Assembly (NCBI GenBank): GCA_023052935.1
Contig: CM041294.1
Location: forward strand, 100,261,616 to 100,325,615
Direction of reading: 5' to 3'
From: Piezodorus guildinii
Taxonomy: Eukaryota; Arthropoda; Insecta; Hemiptera; Pentatomidae
Length of the DNA stretch: 64,000 nt
Shown here: positions 21,265-32,390 of the stretch, piece after piece
Numbering within the stretch: the stretch's first letter is position 1
How the letters are laid out: each line of letters opens with the position of its first letter
Notes under the pieces: model-generated
Told to the model about the DNA's origin: nothing
Database searches by the model: none
The model's input: only the letters and a program-made list of their open reading frames with translations
Made by a program: the position numbers and the translations under genes

Positions 21265-22275
21265 TTAAGTAAACCTCGGAATCAGCCTTGATCAAACTCG
21301 TTCTTGGAAAAAGTATGTCTCCGAAACATCTCGACGCACAATATCCACCTTAAATCTCCTAAATTACCTTTGTCACCTTCTTCCATTTGAAACCCGTAGG
21401 TTCCTCGATATTTCTCCATTTTGACTACTGCTGTGCGGTGTGTGGGGTGTCTCTGGGGATCTTAAATCATAACTCAAACAATTGTTCAACTTTTTGTACA
21501 CAATACGATTCATTCATCTTTGCTGTATCCAGAGATACTTCTGTCACTCGATTCTTTATCATTTCTACCGTTGTATATCATTACCTGGCTTCCTTCCTTT
21601 TCCAAGCTCTCCAATCCTGCCGCCTATTGTACATCTCAGATAAGTTTTCATTTAAACTACCGTCCACTCCCGCAACACTCGTTCGCGGCCTTCAGACCTT
21701 TACACGATGCCCCATCGAACCTCAGCTTTCGACAGATAATACTAAATTTGATCCTCGCCACTATGGAATTGTATTCCCTCATATATTCGTCACTCTGATA
21801 CCTTTCCGACCTTTAAATCCCGTCTGTTCAATCACTTACTTTTTGTCTAATTCCTAAAGGACTAATATATTTAAATGATTTATAAAAATTAGTTAAAAAA
21901 AACAAAAACAAAAAAAAACAGAGAAACGATAATTTAAACATTCTATTTTATTTTTTGTTGCATTTGCACATTTAACTATATTATATATATTAAACCAATA
22001 TTGTGAAGCTCTTTTAATAAAAATTAGTAATTTTTGATTTGCATACATGCACATATTTTTATGTTTTATTTTCGGTCTAGTTTTGTTATTAACTATCAGA
22101 ATTATTATTATAAGATGCTACATTTTAATTTATTTTATTGTTTTTTATTTATATTATTTTTTGTTTGTTTCATTTTTGTGCCCTGGGATACTAAATTTCT
22201 TTTTGTATATTTTGTAATATTATTCTAAAGGGACTTATCCCAGAATAAATAAAGAATTTATTATTATTACCTTTA
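21265..22275 (+). pseudogene. CR1-like LINE 3' end, decayed RT tail plus 3' UTR
   Basis: Translation in shifting frames gives LGISLDQTRSWKKYVSETSR, LPFETRRFLDISPF, then LATMELYSLIYSSL and an ending close to TFPTFKSRLFNHLLFV. The 3' UTR ends GGGACTTATCCCAGAATAAA, then AATTTATTATTATT. The same tail is at 5763-6107 and in reverse at 55185. Several stops and frameshifts; not functional. Confidence 0.8.
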
Positions 22276-22279
22276 TTAT

Positions 22280-23078
22280 AAACATACCAATTTGCAATAA
22301 AAATTAATTTACAAGTTTCATTTGTAATTCTATTAATCAATTGATAAATACTAATTATTAAGGATAGCTATTCGGTATTTAACAGTCACAGGTGTTGTAA
22401 TATTTGCACTGGCCATCTTCGACATGACTTTATAGTCCTGTGCTAATTTAAGTGGGATTTAAAGCCCTTAGGCTTCCTATCTCTATAGCAATTCCCTTTA
22501 TTCGTGACCTTTAAACTTTATACCCTATTTTCATGTTATGACCAATTTTATCGTTGTAATATGAGTTTTATGGGTTGAAACCGAAGATTTTATTTATTTG
22601 ATGTTAAAGAAAATCTGATGGATAGGATCTCATGTTTTAGGTCTTATCCATCTTAGCCGACCCTTTTTGAGTCCCTTGCAAAATTATGTCTAATGAGTTT
22701 TCTTCAGTAATTGAAATCATAATGTGGAGGAATTTCCTTAGATGGATTTTACAGAATAAGTTTCCTTTAATGGACTAAATTGTTTTACAAAATTTCAAAC
22801 TTTCAACTTTGTTGAGATGCTTAAGAGTTAAGTATTTATGAAAGAGGGGAGCTAAAATGAATACACTTTTATGATGGACGTTGGCTGCCAGATAATATCT
22901 TAACCAAGAAATTAATTAGAAAAAATACTAATAGAATATAAAAATTCTTAATAAATCAATATTCTTAAGTGTTTTGACAAATACATCGTCTAAAATCATG
23001 CTGTTTTACTATGTAGAAAGATCAGTTACTACACTAATAAAATTTTTATTTTTATAACCATCTCTGCGGGTGGTTTTA
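22280..23078. other. Unassigned AT-rich sequence
   Basis: No feature that I can support. Confidence 0.45.
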
Positions 23079-23080
23079 TA

Positions 23081-23413
23081 GGGAGCGGCGTGGTCTAGTG
23101 GATAGAGCGCTAGTCTGCTGTGCTCCGGGTCCTGGGTTCGAATCCCGGCTGTGGCGGAATATTATTTATTCTGTTAATTTAGTCGGGGGGCGACCCTAGG
23201 GTATGGAGACCCTCCTGGGGCAGACCCAGCCTCTATAAAGTGAGTACCCAAATTAATTAGGGAAAAACCTGGTGGCTGAGCGCGATTAAGGACCTTATCA
23301 CCTCATTGCACTGCCGTTGGCCTTGAAACAGTACGAATCTCTATATGTACTGAGCCCAAGACCCTTCATGGGTTGTAGTGGCAGAATAACTAGAAATGTT
23401 TATTACCACCCTT
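23081..23413 (+). mobile_element. tRNA-derived SINE (SINE-2)
   Basis: The head has TGGTCTAGTGG (A box, 23091-23101) and GGTTCGAATCC (B box, 23135-23145) at tRNA-like spacing. The body contains GGAGACCCTCCTGGGG, CCTGGTGGCTGAGCGCG and CATGGGTTGTAGTGGC. It is not a functional tRNA: there is no matching acceptor stem and a SINE body follows. The I-like LINE interrupts the sequence just downstream, so the SINE tail may be cut. Confidence 0.75.
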
Positions 23414-23424
23414 CTAAATTCTCT

Positions 23425-23903
23425 GCTTGGTTTGGTTTGGTTTTTAAAATTTTAATGGCACAAAACATCGCGGTCATCAGTGCCAGATATATTAATTTTT
23501 ATAGAAGATTAAGTTAAGACAAATAGTATAAGTTAAAATATTAAAAGAGATATTCATTAAAAGATATTATAATATATGTATAATTCTACTTGAGATAAAT
23601 GAATGTTAGATAATATTCAAGAGAAAAGAATAAATAAAAAAATAAAAAATAAAATAAAATAAAAAATAAAAAAATAAATAAAATAAAAAATAATAATAAT
23701 AAATAAAGATAAAAAACAAGTAGATAAAATAGATAATAATAAAAATAAATAAGTAATAGTAATACATTAATATTTAATTGAAAAATAAGGTAATAAATAT
23801 AATAATTAGAAAAGTAATTACAAAAATAAGTAAAATAAAATATAATAGAAAAAAAAAATGAATAGATAAAATTAAAAAAATAAAATAAATAAAAAAATAA
23901 TAA

Positions 23904-23951
<48 letters not shown>

Positions 23952-23987
23952 ATTTAATAATTTAAGTCCAAAGAAAACAAGAGTAGT
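23425..23987 (-). other. 3' UTR, terminal hairpin and AAACC tail of the I-like LINE
   Basis: In the minus sense it ends TGGCAC-TGATGACCGCGAT-...-GTGCCA, with stem 23480-23485 pairing with 23456-23461, then TTAAAATTTTAAAAACCAAA and CCAAACCAAGC. This GATGACC-type hairpin with a short repeat tail is seen at the 3' ends of several arthropod RNase H-bearing LINEs and is probably the RT recognition site. The rest is A/T simple sequence, with (TA)n at 23911-23947. Confidence 0.75.
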
Positions 23988-26900
23988 TCAAATAAGCTTG
24001 TAAAAATCCATTTGAGAGAGGAGACACATTAATTCATCAATCCTTTTTCCATTGTTTCCCAAAGCTTCTGCGACGTTGCTTGGTATTTTATTTTTGTTCA
24101 GCTGCCTGATGTAGAAGGAACATTCTTCAAAAATATGAGCTATGGTCAAGGTTTTCCTACAATGCTTGCATCTTGGGGGCAATTCTTTTGATATTATGTG
24201 CCCATGCGTTAGCCGTGTGTGTCCGATTCTCAGGCGGGCCAGGACCACCTCTTCTCTACGGTCGGTGCGACTTGAGGTTTTCCAAGGTTTTACCTCTTTC
24301 TTAATTGCTTTGAGCTTACTTGGATAGCTGTTGTTCCAAGTTTCTTCCCATTTCTTCAATACATTTTCCATTAGTGGACGTGCTAGCTCTGATGGTGTCA
24401 GTAGTGTCCTACCACGACCTGGGAGTGTAAGGGCTTCTTTGGCAGCCTTATCTGCCATTTCGTTTCCTATTATCCCCATATGGCCTGGTATCCACACATA
24501 ATGGATTCTTTTTCCTTCTTCAGCGAATAATTTGGTTAATTCTAGGATTCTTAAAATTCCTGGATGGTTGGAATACATATTCTCTAGTGCTTTTAGAGCG
24601 CTTAATGAGTCTGAGGCTATGGTTATATTCTCTATAGGGAGTGTTCTGGAATAATCTAGAGCCATTGCGATCGCATTCACTTCAGCTGTGTAGACGGAGC
24701 AAAACTGATGTAGCTTCGTCTTGTAGGTGTAATCTGATGTGACAAAAGCTGAGCCAGTGGCTGAGTCCGACTTTGAACCATCTGTGAAAATTAATTTGTG
24801 GGTAGGCAATGTGCTGATGATCTTCTCAAAACGGTCTTTGAAATTTATTGATTTGGAATTTTCTTTAGTATATTTAGCCAATTGAAGATATAAATAAGGT
24901 TTTTGGAATGTCCATGGTGGTGTCTTGTTTTTTACTGCATTTATATTTATTAATTTTAACTTGTTAACTACGGATGATATTCTTTCTGCTAGTGGTAAGG
25001 TTGGGTTAGCTTTTAGTTGAAATCTCGCTGAGTATTTAGGTTTGAAGATGTATCCGTGAGCAGGATGGGTAGATTGTGTGAATAATTTGGTGATGTAGTT
25101 GATGGCCAGTTTATCACGTCTGTAAGATAATGGTGGTAAGCCAGATTCTGCGCAAAGACTTAGTGAAGGACTTGTCCTGAAAGCTCCTATGGCAATGCGT
25201 ATGCCTGCATGGTGTACTACATCGAGTTTAGCCAGATTATCCCTTTTTGCAGAACCAAAGACAAAACACCCATACTCCATCTTTGAACTTATTATTGAAA
25301 GGTATACTTTGAATAAAGTAGTGCGATCTGCACCCCAACTTGTTCCAGTTAAGATTTTCAGTATATTGAGCTTTTTTGTACATTTTTCTTTTAAAGATTT
25401 TATGTGATTCTCCCACGTTAGGCGTCTATCAAATTCTAAACCTAAGAATCTACAATTATTTACGTATGGAAGAGGAACGTTGTTGAGCAAGAGATCTGGT
25501 AGGTCTGGGTAATGTCTTCTTTTACTGAAATATAAGCATTTTGTTTTCTCTGCTGAGAACTTTAATCCTGAGTTTTGTGACCAATCACTAACTCGATTAA
25601 GTGACGCTTGTAGCTTCTCTTTTATAGACTGCAAATCTTTGGAGCGACAAAAGATTGCCAGATCGTCAACAAACAGCATTGGTTTGACTCCTCGTGGTAA
25701 ATTGGTTGCAAGGTCACTGATTGCGAGGGTGAAAAGGGTTGTACTAAGAACGCAACCTTGTGGGACTCCATTTCTTTGTTCATGGAACATGGACGATGTA
25801 TTTCCAATTCGAACTTTGAAATATCGATGGCCAAAAAATTTTTGAATAAAGTTCGGCATGTTCCCACGGAATCCTAATGACATTAATTTTTCTAGAATTG
25901 TAGTAGTATTGGTTTTATCAAATGCTTTGTACATATCAAAGAAAATAGCTATGGCTTGTTCATTCCGAATAAAGGTGTATTGGAGCTCCGCTTCCATTTG
26001 AACTAAATGATCAATTGTAGATCTACCTTTACGGAATCCACACTGGAAGTTTTGAATATGATGGTTGGTTTCCAAAATCCAGGTAAGTCTTTTATTTACC
26101 ATGCGCTCGAAAACTTTGCACAGGCAACTCGTTAAGAAAATTGGTCTGTAGCTAGAGGGGTATCTCTTATCTTGACCATTTTTCAAAATTGGAATCACTT
26201 CTGAATGGAGCCAAAAACTAGGAAAAACGCCAGTCTGCCAAATGTGATTGTAATAGTTTAGGAGCCAGGTCAATGTGTTGTTTGGGAGGTGTTGTATCAT
26301 AGAATAATGGATATTATCAGGCCCTGGTGAAGAACCCTTAACACTCTTTAATACAGTCTGAACTTCCCACATCGTGAATGGCATATTGTACACCAAGTTT
26401 GTATCGGAGGTTGAGAAGTCAAAATTCTCTGTACGTTCGCTGGCTGTGGGTTCATTGTATATTTCTGAATAGTAGGAAGCAAAATTATTTCCTACTACTT
26501 CGGGATCATCACACAATTTCCCATCGATTAATAACGTGTATCCAGTGGGAGAGCTTACTCCTTTGATCTTTCTAATTTTATCCCAAACTACATTAGCTGG
26601 TGTTGAAGAATTAATAGATTCTACAAAGGATTTCCACGATTCTTTTTTACTGCAGTTCAATGTTCTTCTGCATATTGACCTTTGTTCTTTGTATTCAATA
26701 AAGTTTGCAGGATTCATATTTTTTCTAAATTTATGTAGAGCTTTTCTTCGATTTTTTATCGCTTCTTTGCAGTCTTTATTGAACCAAGGTACAGATGGTC
26801 GTTTGGAAAATCCTTTGGTTTTGGGTATCGAAGATTCAGCGGCCAAAAGAATTACTTCTGTTATGGCTTGGCATCCTCTATCAATGTCTAGATTATTTGC

Positions 26901-27640
26901 TGATTCAAGAGGGGGGTTTGCTAAAGAGGAGAAGTTTGTCCAATCCGCTTTTTCAGTAATCCATCTTGACTTTCTTTTATATGCATATGATGTATTCAAT
27001 AGTTTCAACTTTATAGGAAAGTGGTCGCTGCCATAAAGTTCCGGTAGTACTGTCCAGTCTATGGTGTGGTATAGAGAGGGGCTGCATAGGGAGAGGTCAA
27101 TTGCTGAAAAGGTGCCGTAGTGGAGCTCAAGAAGGTTGGCTCTCCAGTGTTTAAAGTGAGAAGATTAGTTGAATTTATAAAGCTTTCGATCATTCGGCCT
27201 CGTCCATTAATATCTTTACATCCCCAAAGTGGATTGTGGCCATTGAAGTCGCCGGTATATATGACAGGTTTAGGAAGCTGTTGGTGGATATGGATAAGAT
27301 GTTCCATCTTTATTGCATTATCCTGAGGAAGATATATATTACAAAGTGTAAAACTGGTGCCCAAGTTAACTGTGGCAGCTACAACTTGAAGTGGTGAATC
27401 TAATTCTATAAGTTTTGAATATACCGTTTCCTTAACAGCAAGAGCAACTCCTCTAAAAGCGCGATCACTATTATCATTGTCTTTTCTAAATATTTCAAAG
27501 CCTTTTATCGTAAATCTGTCTCAGGGTTTTAAGTGAGTTTCTTGGAGGCATATACAGACCGGATCTATGTCTCTGAGAATTATTTTTAAGTCGTTGTAAT
27601 GTACTTTAACTCCATTACAGTTCCACTGAAGTAAGGTCAT
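23988..27640 (-). pseudogene. I-like LINE ORF2: endonuclease, RT, RNase H, zinc motif; two lesions
   Basis: Starts at ATG 27640-27638 with MTLLQWNCNGVK, the usual APE-endonuclease start, then ICLQETHLKP. Lesion 1 is an in-frame TGA at 27523-27521. Endonuclease residues continue with GDFNGHNPLWG. Lesion 2 is a frameshift near 27120, after which the frame gives YGSDHFPIK (the endonuclease SDH motif) and stays open for the 1006-codon block starting at 27008. Within that block the RT has IFFDMYKAFD (first aspartate), GVPQGCVLS and FVDD at about residue 446. RNase H has FTDGS (about 741), the TAEVNAI glutamate, ASDS and GNEMAD. A CxxC...HxxxxC motif sits near 946. Otherwise full length. Confidence 0.92.
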
Positions 27641-27753
27641 AGTTATTCATAAAGAGGGGTGAAGTATATGTACAGTAGAATACGTGTGGTAAGACCAAAA
27701 CTGAGTGAAATATTAAAAGTATATGTATATCTGGATATTGTCATTGGCTTTAT

Positions 27754-29175
27754 TTATTTTTTTATTTCTTTAGGGTTAGATTGACTCTTCTTATTACCTT
27801 TTTTGTATGATATTTTTTTATATTGTTGAACGTCAGCTGTATCGTCACACGAAGTGTTTTCTACGGTATCGTCATCAGAGATTGTAGAAGTTAGGGATTG
27901 AGCAACAGGAGGCTCAAGAGAAGGTGTGAGTTTTCTTTCCGTCTTAGTAACACTTCTAGTCCGAACAGGCACTTGATTCGGAATGGGCGTAAGAGGGTTG
28001 GTAGAGTCGAGAGAAGTGGGTAGGTCAGGAATTGAAAAAGTAGGAGAGGGTGTGGTGGAGGTATCAAGAGTGGCAGAAGAAGGGTTAACGCTGTTGGACA
28101 GTAAGGAAGATGGCTGGGGTGTAGGGAGAGGAAGAGTTATTGAGGGCAGGGTAGAGGCAATATCTTTATCCGCTGCGATAGATTTTGTAATAGGCATTTC
28201 ATCCGTTTGGGTACTAACCTCAGGTGAGTTTTCATGTTCATGTCCAGATGAAGGTAGAAGATTAACCTGTACTCCTATTTCTTTTGTTGCGATTAGTTTG
28301 ATGTTTTTCCTAGCGACTTCTGCAAAAGATTTGCTGGAAACTGTTGGATTTCTCTCCTTGTAAATCTCTTTGGCCTCATTAAATGATATTTTTAATGACG
28401 TTTGTATATTTTTTATCTCCTTATGTAGCAAAAATTCCCGACAATTACGATTCAGCGCATTGTGTGGGCCTCCACAATTAACACATTTTGGAGTCAAACC
28501 GCACTTTATATTTTCTCCATGTTTGGCCTGCCCGCACTGAATGCAAACGGCTGCTTTTTTACAGGCTGATGTTGGGTGAGAAAAGCCGAGACATTGGAAG
28601 CATCGCATCGGGTTAGAAATGTAGGGCTGGACCTTGATTATCTCATATCCAATTCGTATAGTTTCTGGTGGATTAGGCGTAGGGAATGTGACAATATACG
28701 AGTTAGTTTTAATTTCTTTTCCGTCTTTTTTAATTTTAATTCTTACAATGTTTGTTATCACCAATGCTAATTCTTGCATGATTTCTTCTATTTTAAGATA
28801 TTGAAAGTCAAAGCACCTAATGACACCTTTGGAGTAGTTTAACGTTTTATGAGGTACGACATGAATCGGGAATTGTCCTCCAAAATCTTTACATCTTAAT
28901 AAAACTTCGGATTGTTGTCCTCTTGCTGTCTCTACCAATAGAGAGCCGTCTCTCAATTTCTTAACTTTTTTTACATCTCCAACTTGTCCTGAGATGAACT
29001 TGTTTATAAAAAAAGGTGAAATTTTCAGGAAACTGTCCTGGTCTGTTCTTTTAATTATTAAGTATGTCGGATTTTTGTTAATGTTAGATTCAGCAAAGGT
29101 TTTTTCGGTTGGAATTGGAACTCGGGGTCGAGAACATTTCATGGTGGGAATGGGGTCTGGTGATTGTTCTCCCAT
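27754..29175 (-). CDS. I-like LINE ORF1 (gag-like RNA-binding protein)
   Basis: 473 codons, uninterrupted. Three zinc knuckles lie near residues 192-250: CFQCLGFSHPTSAC, CIQCGQAKHGENIKC and CVNCGGPHNALNRNC. The first is C-x2-C-x4-H-x4-C; the others have slightly altered spacing. Upstream (about 40-170) is an RRM-like or conserved N-terminal region, with ending residues IRIGYEIIKVQPYISNPMR before the knuckles. The C-terminal third is Ser/Pro/Thr-rich, and the tail is lysine-rich. In this LINE class ORF1 coats the RNA. About 113 bp separate its stop from ORF2. Codon use matches ORF2. Confidence 0.9.
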   Translation of the reverse strand: MGEQSPDPIPTMKCSRPRVPIPTEKTFAESNINKNPTYLIIKRTDQDSFLKISPFFINKFISGQVGDVKKVKKLRDGSLLVETARGQQSEVLLRCKDFGGQFPIHVVPHKTLNYSKGVIRCFDFQYLKIEEIMQELALVITNIVRIKIKKDGKEIKTNSYIVTFPTPNPPETIRIGYEIIKVQPYISNPMRCFQCLGFSHPTSACKKAAVCIQCGQAKHGENIKCGLTPKCVNCGGPHNALNRNCREFLLHKEIKNIQTSLKISFNEAKEIYKERNPTVSSKSFAEVARKNIKLIATKEIGVQVNLLPSSGHEHENSPEVSTQTDEMPITKSIAADKDIASTLPSITLPLPTPQPSSLLSNSVNPSSATLDTSTTPSPTFSIPDLPTSLDSTNPLTPIPNQVPVRTRSVTKTERKLTPSLEPPVAQSLTSTISDDDTVENTSCDDTADVQQYKKISYKKGNKKSQSNPKEIKK

Positions 29176-29844
29176 TTTTATAATTTATTGAAAGGGAAAA
29201 AAATTATATTGAAATTATAAAGGATAGTAAAATTGACGCAAATTGGTATATGTAAAGTAAAAGTCACTAAATATGTACAAATGGATAAAATACAACAATA
29301 ATTAGAAAAGAAAAATATTAATTATTTAAACAAGATAAGAAAATAAAAGTAATACAAGCAACAAATATTACACCTGTTTGTAGATGAAGAAGAACAACAA
29401 AAAATAAATGAGAATTATTAAGAGATATATTTATATATAAAAAGAAAAGTGATAGAATTCAAGAGAACACTTACTACTAAAAAAAAAAAATAAATAAATA
29501 AAATTAAAATAAATACTGCTAACTAATATAACTAATATAGAGTTAAACCAGAAAGGGAAATTAACCTAATTAAAGTAACAAATTTAATATTATAAAAAAA
29601 AAAAAAAAAAAAAAAATATTTATATTAAAAGAAGTTAATATTAAAGAAATAAAATTATTAAACTATAGGCATTGTAACGTATAAATATAAGTAAGGAATA
29701 AAATTATGAATATAAATAAAAATTAATCAAACTAGAAGTTTTTGGCTTATCTGGTGCCGGAAAGCGTCCTTTGTCGGCCTGGCTTCAGAAGAATGTTGTT
29801 TTCTCACTATCAAAGATGCCGCAATTTAAAAGAACGTACACCGC

Positions 29845-29878
29845 GATCTGAACTCTACCATGGTTGACACAAGACTGA
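29845..29878 (-). promoter_or_regulatory. Internal Pol II promoter: initiator plus DPE
   Basis: On the minus strand TCAGTC (29878-29873) fits the insect initiator TCAKTY. Counting its A (29876) as +1, positions +28 to +32 are AGATC (29849-29845), which fits the downstream promoter element RGWYV. The initiator lies within about 10 bp of the element 5' end as set by the TSD, which is where such LINEs start transcription. Confidence 0.65.
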
Positions 29879-29893
29879 CAAACTAAATTCTCT

Positions 29894-31235
29894 TCTTTAT
29901 CATGCCTTGCTATAACTCTATAGCATACCTATAGATTTCATTCATTGATTCTTAAGTAGCCATATTTCTCAAATTACCCTAAAATTAACACCATATTGAA
30001 ACAATATCTAAGAATTTGTGATTTTATCTCAGCTAGAACTCATCATCTCCTAGTTTTCTATATCATTTTCCCACACATTGTCTAGTGGGATATCTGAAAT
30101 CTTTCTTGTGAGACCTAAGAAACTGTTTCGTTAATTTCATATTTGGAATTCCTAAATGCTCCCATGTCTTCCGTAGGTAGAGTAAAAGCACCAGTTGCTG
30201 ACACTATCCCAATTACTGACACATCCTAATTCTGCCTTGAAAAATAAGAGTTTCAGACCACCTATTAATTATAAATTGACGCCAAATCAAGGGTACAATC
30301 ATTTCCGACAGATTCCCATCATGATCAAGTCAGCATTGAAGATAAGGTCTGCAGAGATGGAGATTTAGCATCAGTCTCTCTTCTGTTGTCGGATCGTCAA
30401 GGTTTTTGCTAAGGAGATGAGTCTCAATTTCATCTATTATAACCATTTCTTATTTGTTTTTACTTTCGAATTTTTTTCCACCAATCCAATATTGATGTTA
30501 GATAATAAGAATAGACGATTTATGTAAGAATTACTATTACAAAAACCACTTTCGTGGTGTTAGGATTTGGGTACCCGAAAAGCATAACTTTACCCAATTA
30601 CTGACACTTTTCTTATTAATTGGGGTTTTCAGTGAACTTTAATTCCAATACCTAATCAACTTGGTTTTATAATTGGTCTTGGTTGTTTTAAGACAAAGCA
30701 TCCGTTCAAAATAGAACTGTTACAGAGGGCTACTATATGACCGTATTGTTGGACCCAAAGATCAGCGTGGCATGCTGTGTACGGAAGATTGCTGATAGGA
30801 ATATAGAAACTAAATGTATGAGAGCCTGTAATCGCATGATAAATGTTTTTACAGTCAATGAAGAAGTCATGACAATCACTCAGTTACTAAGCCATTAGTC
30901 CTTGCCAACAAAACATTAATGTTCGACCACCCATTAGAAAAAGGTTGATCTGAGCTTTGATTCCGTGATAGTGACGATATGTTGTCATTATGATTTTCCT
31001 ATTATGTTTAAAAAAATAAATGTTTGATTCAAACATATATTTTAAGCGTTTGAAATTTATTAACTTAATAAATGTTTACAATTTTTAACCCCCTGCACTT
31101 CGATATGTTGTGATTAAACAATTTATAATATTAATGAGTTCCTAACGTGTGCTGTACGTAAACGATAATTTTGAATCCTATGACGTTTAGTAATTTGAAA
31201 TATTTATTTTTCTATTTTAAAGTTGGAAATAAATT
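29894..31235. other. Mostly unassigned; three ACTGACAC motifs
   Basis: CAATTACTGACAC occurs at about 30210-30223 and 30596-30608, and inverted (GTGTCAGTAATTG) at about 31256-31268, with a variant TTGCTGACAC at 30197. They may be ends of a decayed DNA transposon. No transposase frame could be read between them. Confidence 0.3.
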
Positions 31236-31263
31236 TATTTTTATCTTGGTAGAGGGTGTCAGT

Positions 31264-31654
31264 AATTGAGACGTTGATTTCCAAAAGGTACTATATCCAT
31301 TCTGGGGAATTTTACAGGAAGCGCGAAAATCTCTCATTACTATATTATTAAACCTGCTAATTTAATTCTTTTCGCATTAAAATCTAGAATTATTTCTTTA
31401 CTATATTAATAAAACCATATTAAAGTTATGAAATGAAATGTTCTGTTATGATCTGGAATGAAAATAAATGTGTAATAAGTATCTTAAGAAATTAATAGCA
31501 TTTCTAAATCACGTTATTAGAGGACATGAGTGTTCATTAAATACAATCAAATTTAAGATTTAGATAAAACTCAATGAGGAGAATATAAATATGTCAAAAA
31601 ATCAATTTCGTAAAAAATGTCCTTTAGTACCTTTTGGAAATCAACGTCTCAATT
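31264..31654. repeat. Element bounded by a perfect 30-bp inverted repeat
   Basis: 31264-31293 and 31625-31654 are exact reverse complements (the arm begins AATTGAGACGTTGATTTCCA). The interior (31294-31560) is a diverged direct repeat of 35010-35290: both have TATCCATTCT, GGAAATTTTA and GCATTAAAATCTA-like blocks. No coding. Confidence 0.85.
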
Positions 31655-31699
31655 GGTGTGTGCATGTAAGTAATAGGAGGAAAAACATGCATCCAAATT

Positions 31700-32253
31700 T
31701 TATGCAAAAAAGTGAATTAATTCATCATTTTGATAGATTCAGCAGGATAAAGAGAAAAGATGTTAGCCTATTATAAATATTTTGAATAGCAAGGATCGGT
31801 CAATAATTTGGAGAGATGTTTTTTAAAAACCACAAAGTTTTTCTTAAAATGTCAGTGATTAGAGCAGTTAAAGTGGATGTTATGTTACCCTGTTATAATG
31901 GATGTACCCTTCTATTCGTCTGCTATGTTTCCCGGGTGTCTGTCTTTACTGATATTTCTGAACCACAAAATTACCACATGTTCCTCAGTCCATTCAGTAA
32001 GCAAGAAGTCCCAACCTGTAAACTTTTATCCACCTTCGCATAGATTAGCTCCTCCCCCTTCCCCTCAAAAAAACCGTATGTAATTTGTGCTAGCCTGTTT
32101 TGGGACTTTTTGTATATCTCTACTCTTAAAGCCTTATTACCAACTCTCAAGCATCAGTTATTTCTCCACCTCCTAAAACACTAACCTTTCCACATTAATA
32201 ATTCATGTTTAAAATTTAAAGTTATAGATGTAGATAGTCATCAAATCTGTCCC
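31700..32253. other. Unassigned
   Basis: Two overlapping frames at 31816-32083 carry no domain that I recognise. 32090-32190 has a faint LINE-like look but no supported motif. Confidence 0.35.
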
Positions 32254-32390
32254 AATTCTAAACTTTTTTTTTTTTTTTTCAACAACAATTTTTATTGAGT
32301 AAAATTACAATCTGTCCCAATTTGGACATTAATAGTAGTGCTGAAAGATATCATACATACTACATTCATACAATATTTTAATTCTAAACT
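32254..32390 (-). mobile_element. 115-bp LINE 3'-end insertion with 11-bp TSD
   Basis: AATTCTAAACT at 32254-32264 and 32380-32390 brackets a fragment that on the minus strand ends CTCAATAAAAATTGTTGTTG then poly-A (T-run 32264-32279). Only 3' UTR is present. The parent family is unknown; the ending resembles the Jockey tail near 61010 (CTCAATAAAA). Confidence 0.85.

Larger units (their letters stand above)
23414..29893 (-). mobile_element. Full-length I-like (RNase H-bearing) non-LTR retrotransposon with 11-bp TSD
   Basis: CTAAATTCTCT is duplicated at 23414-23424 and 29883-29893; the element between is about 6458 bp. On the minus strand it has a 5' UTR with initiator and downstream promoter motifs, ORF1 (zinc-knuckle), ORF2 (endonuclease, RT, RNase H, C-terminal zinc motif), an AT-rich 3' UTR, a terminal hairpin and a short AAACC-type tail. 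RNase H and gag-like knuckles place it in the I/LOA/R1-like group of LINEs rather than classic Jockey; exact clade not determined. Confidence 0.93.

Noticed and set aside
23081..23160. Functional tRNA gene
   Set aside because: A and B boxes are present but acceptor-stem pairing is not, and a SINE body follows; it is a SINE head.
27983..28363. 126-codon plus-strand frame
   Set aside because: Antisense to the Ser/Pro-rich part of ORF1; low complexity with no domain.
24142..28770. Several plus-strand frames of 60-166 codons
   Set aside because: They lie antisense to the I-like LINE ORFs and carry no domain; shadows of the real coding strand.
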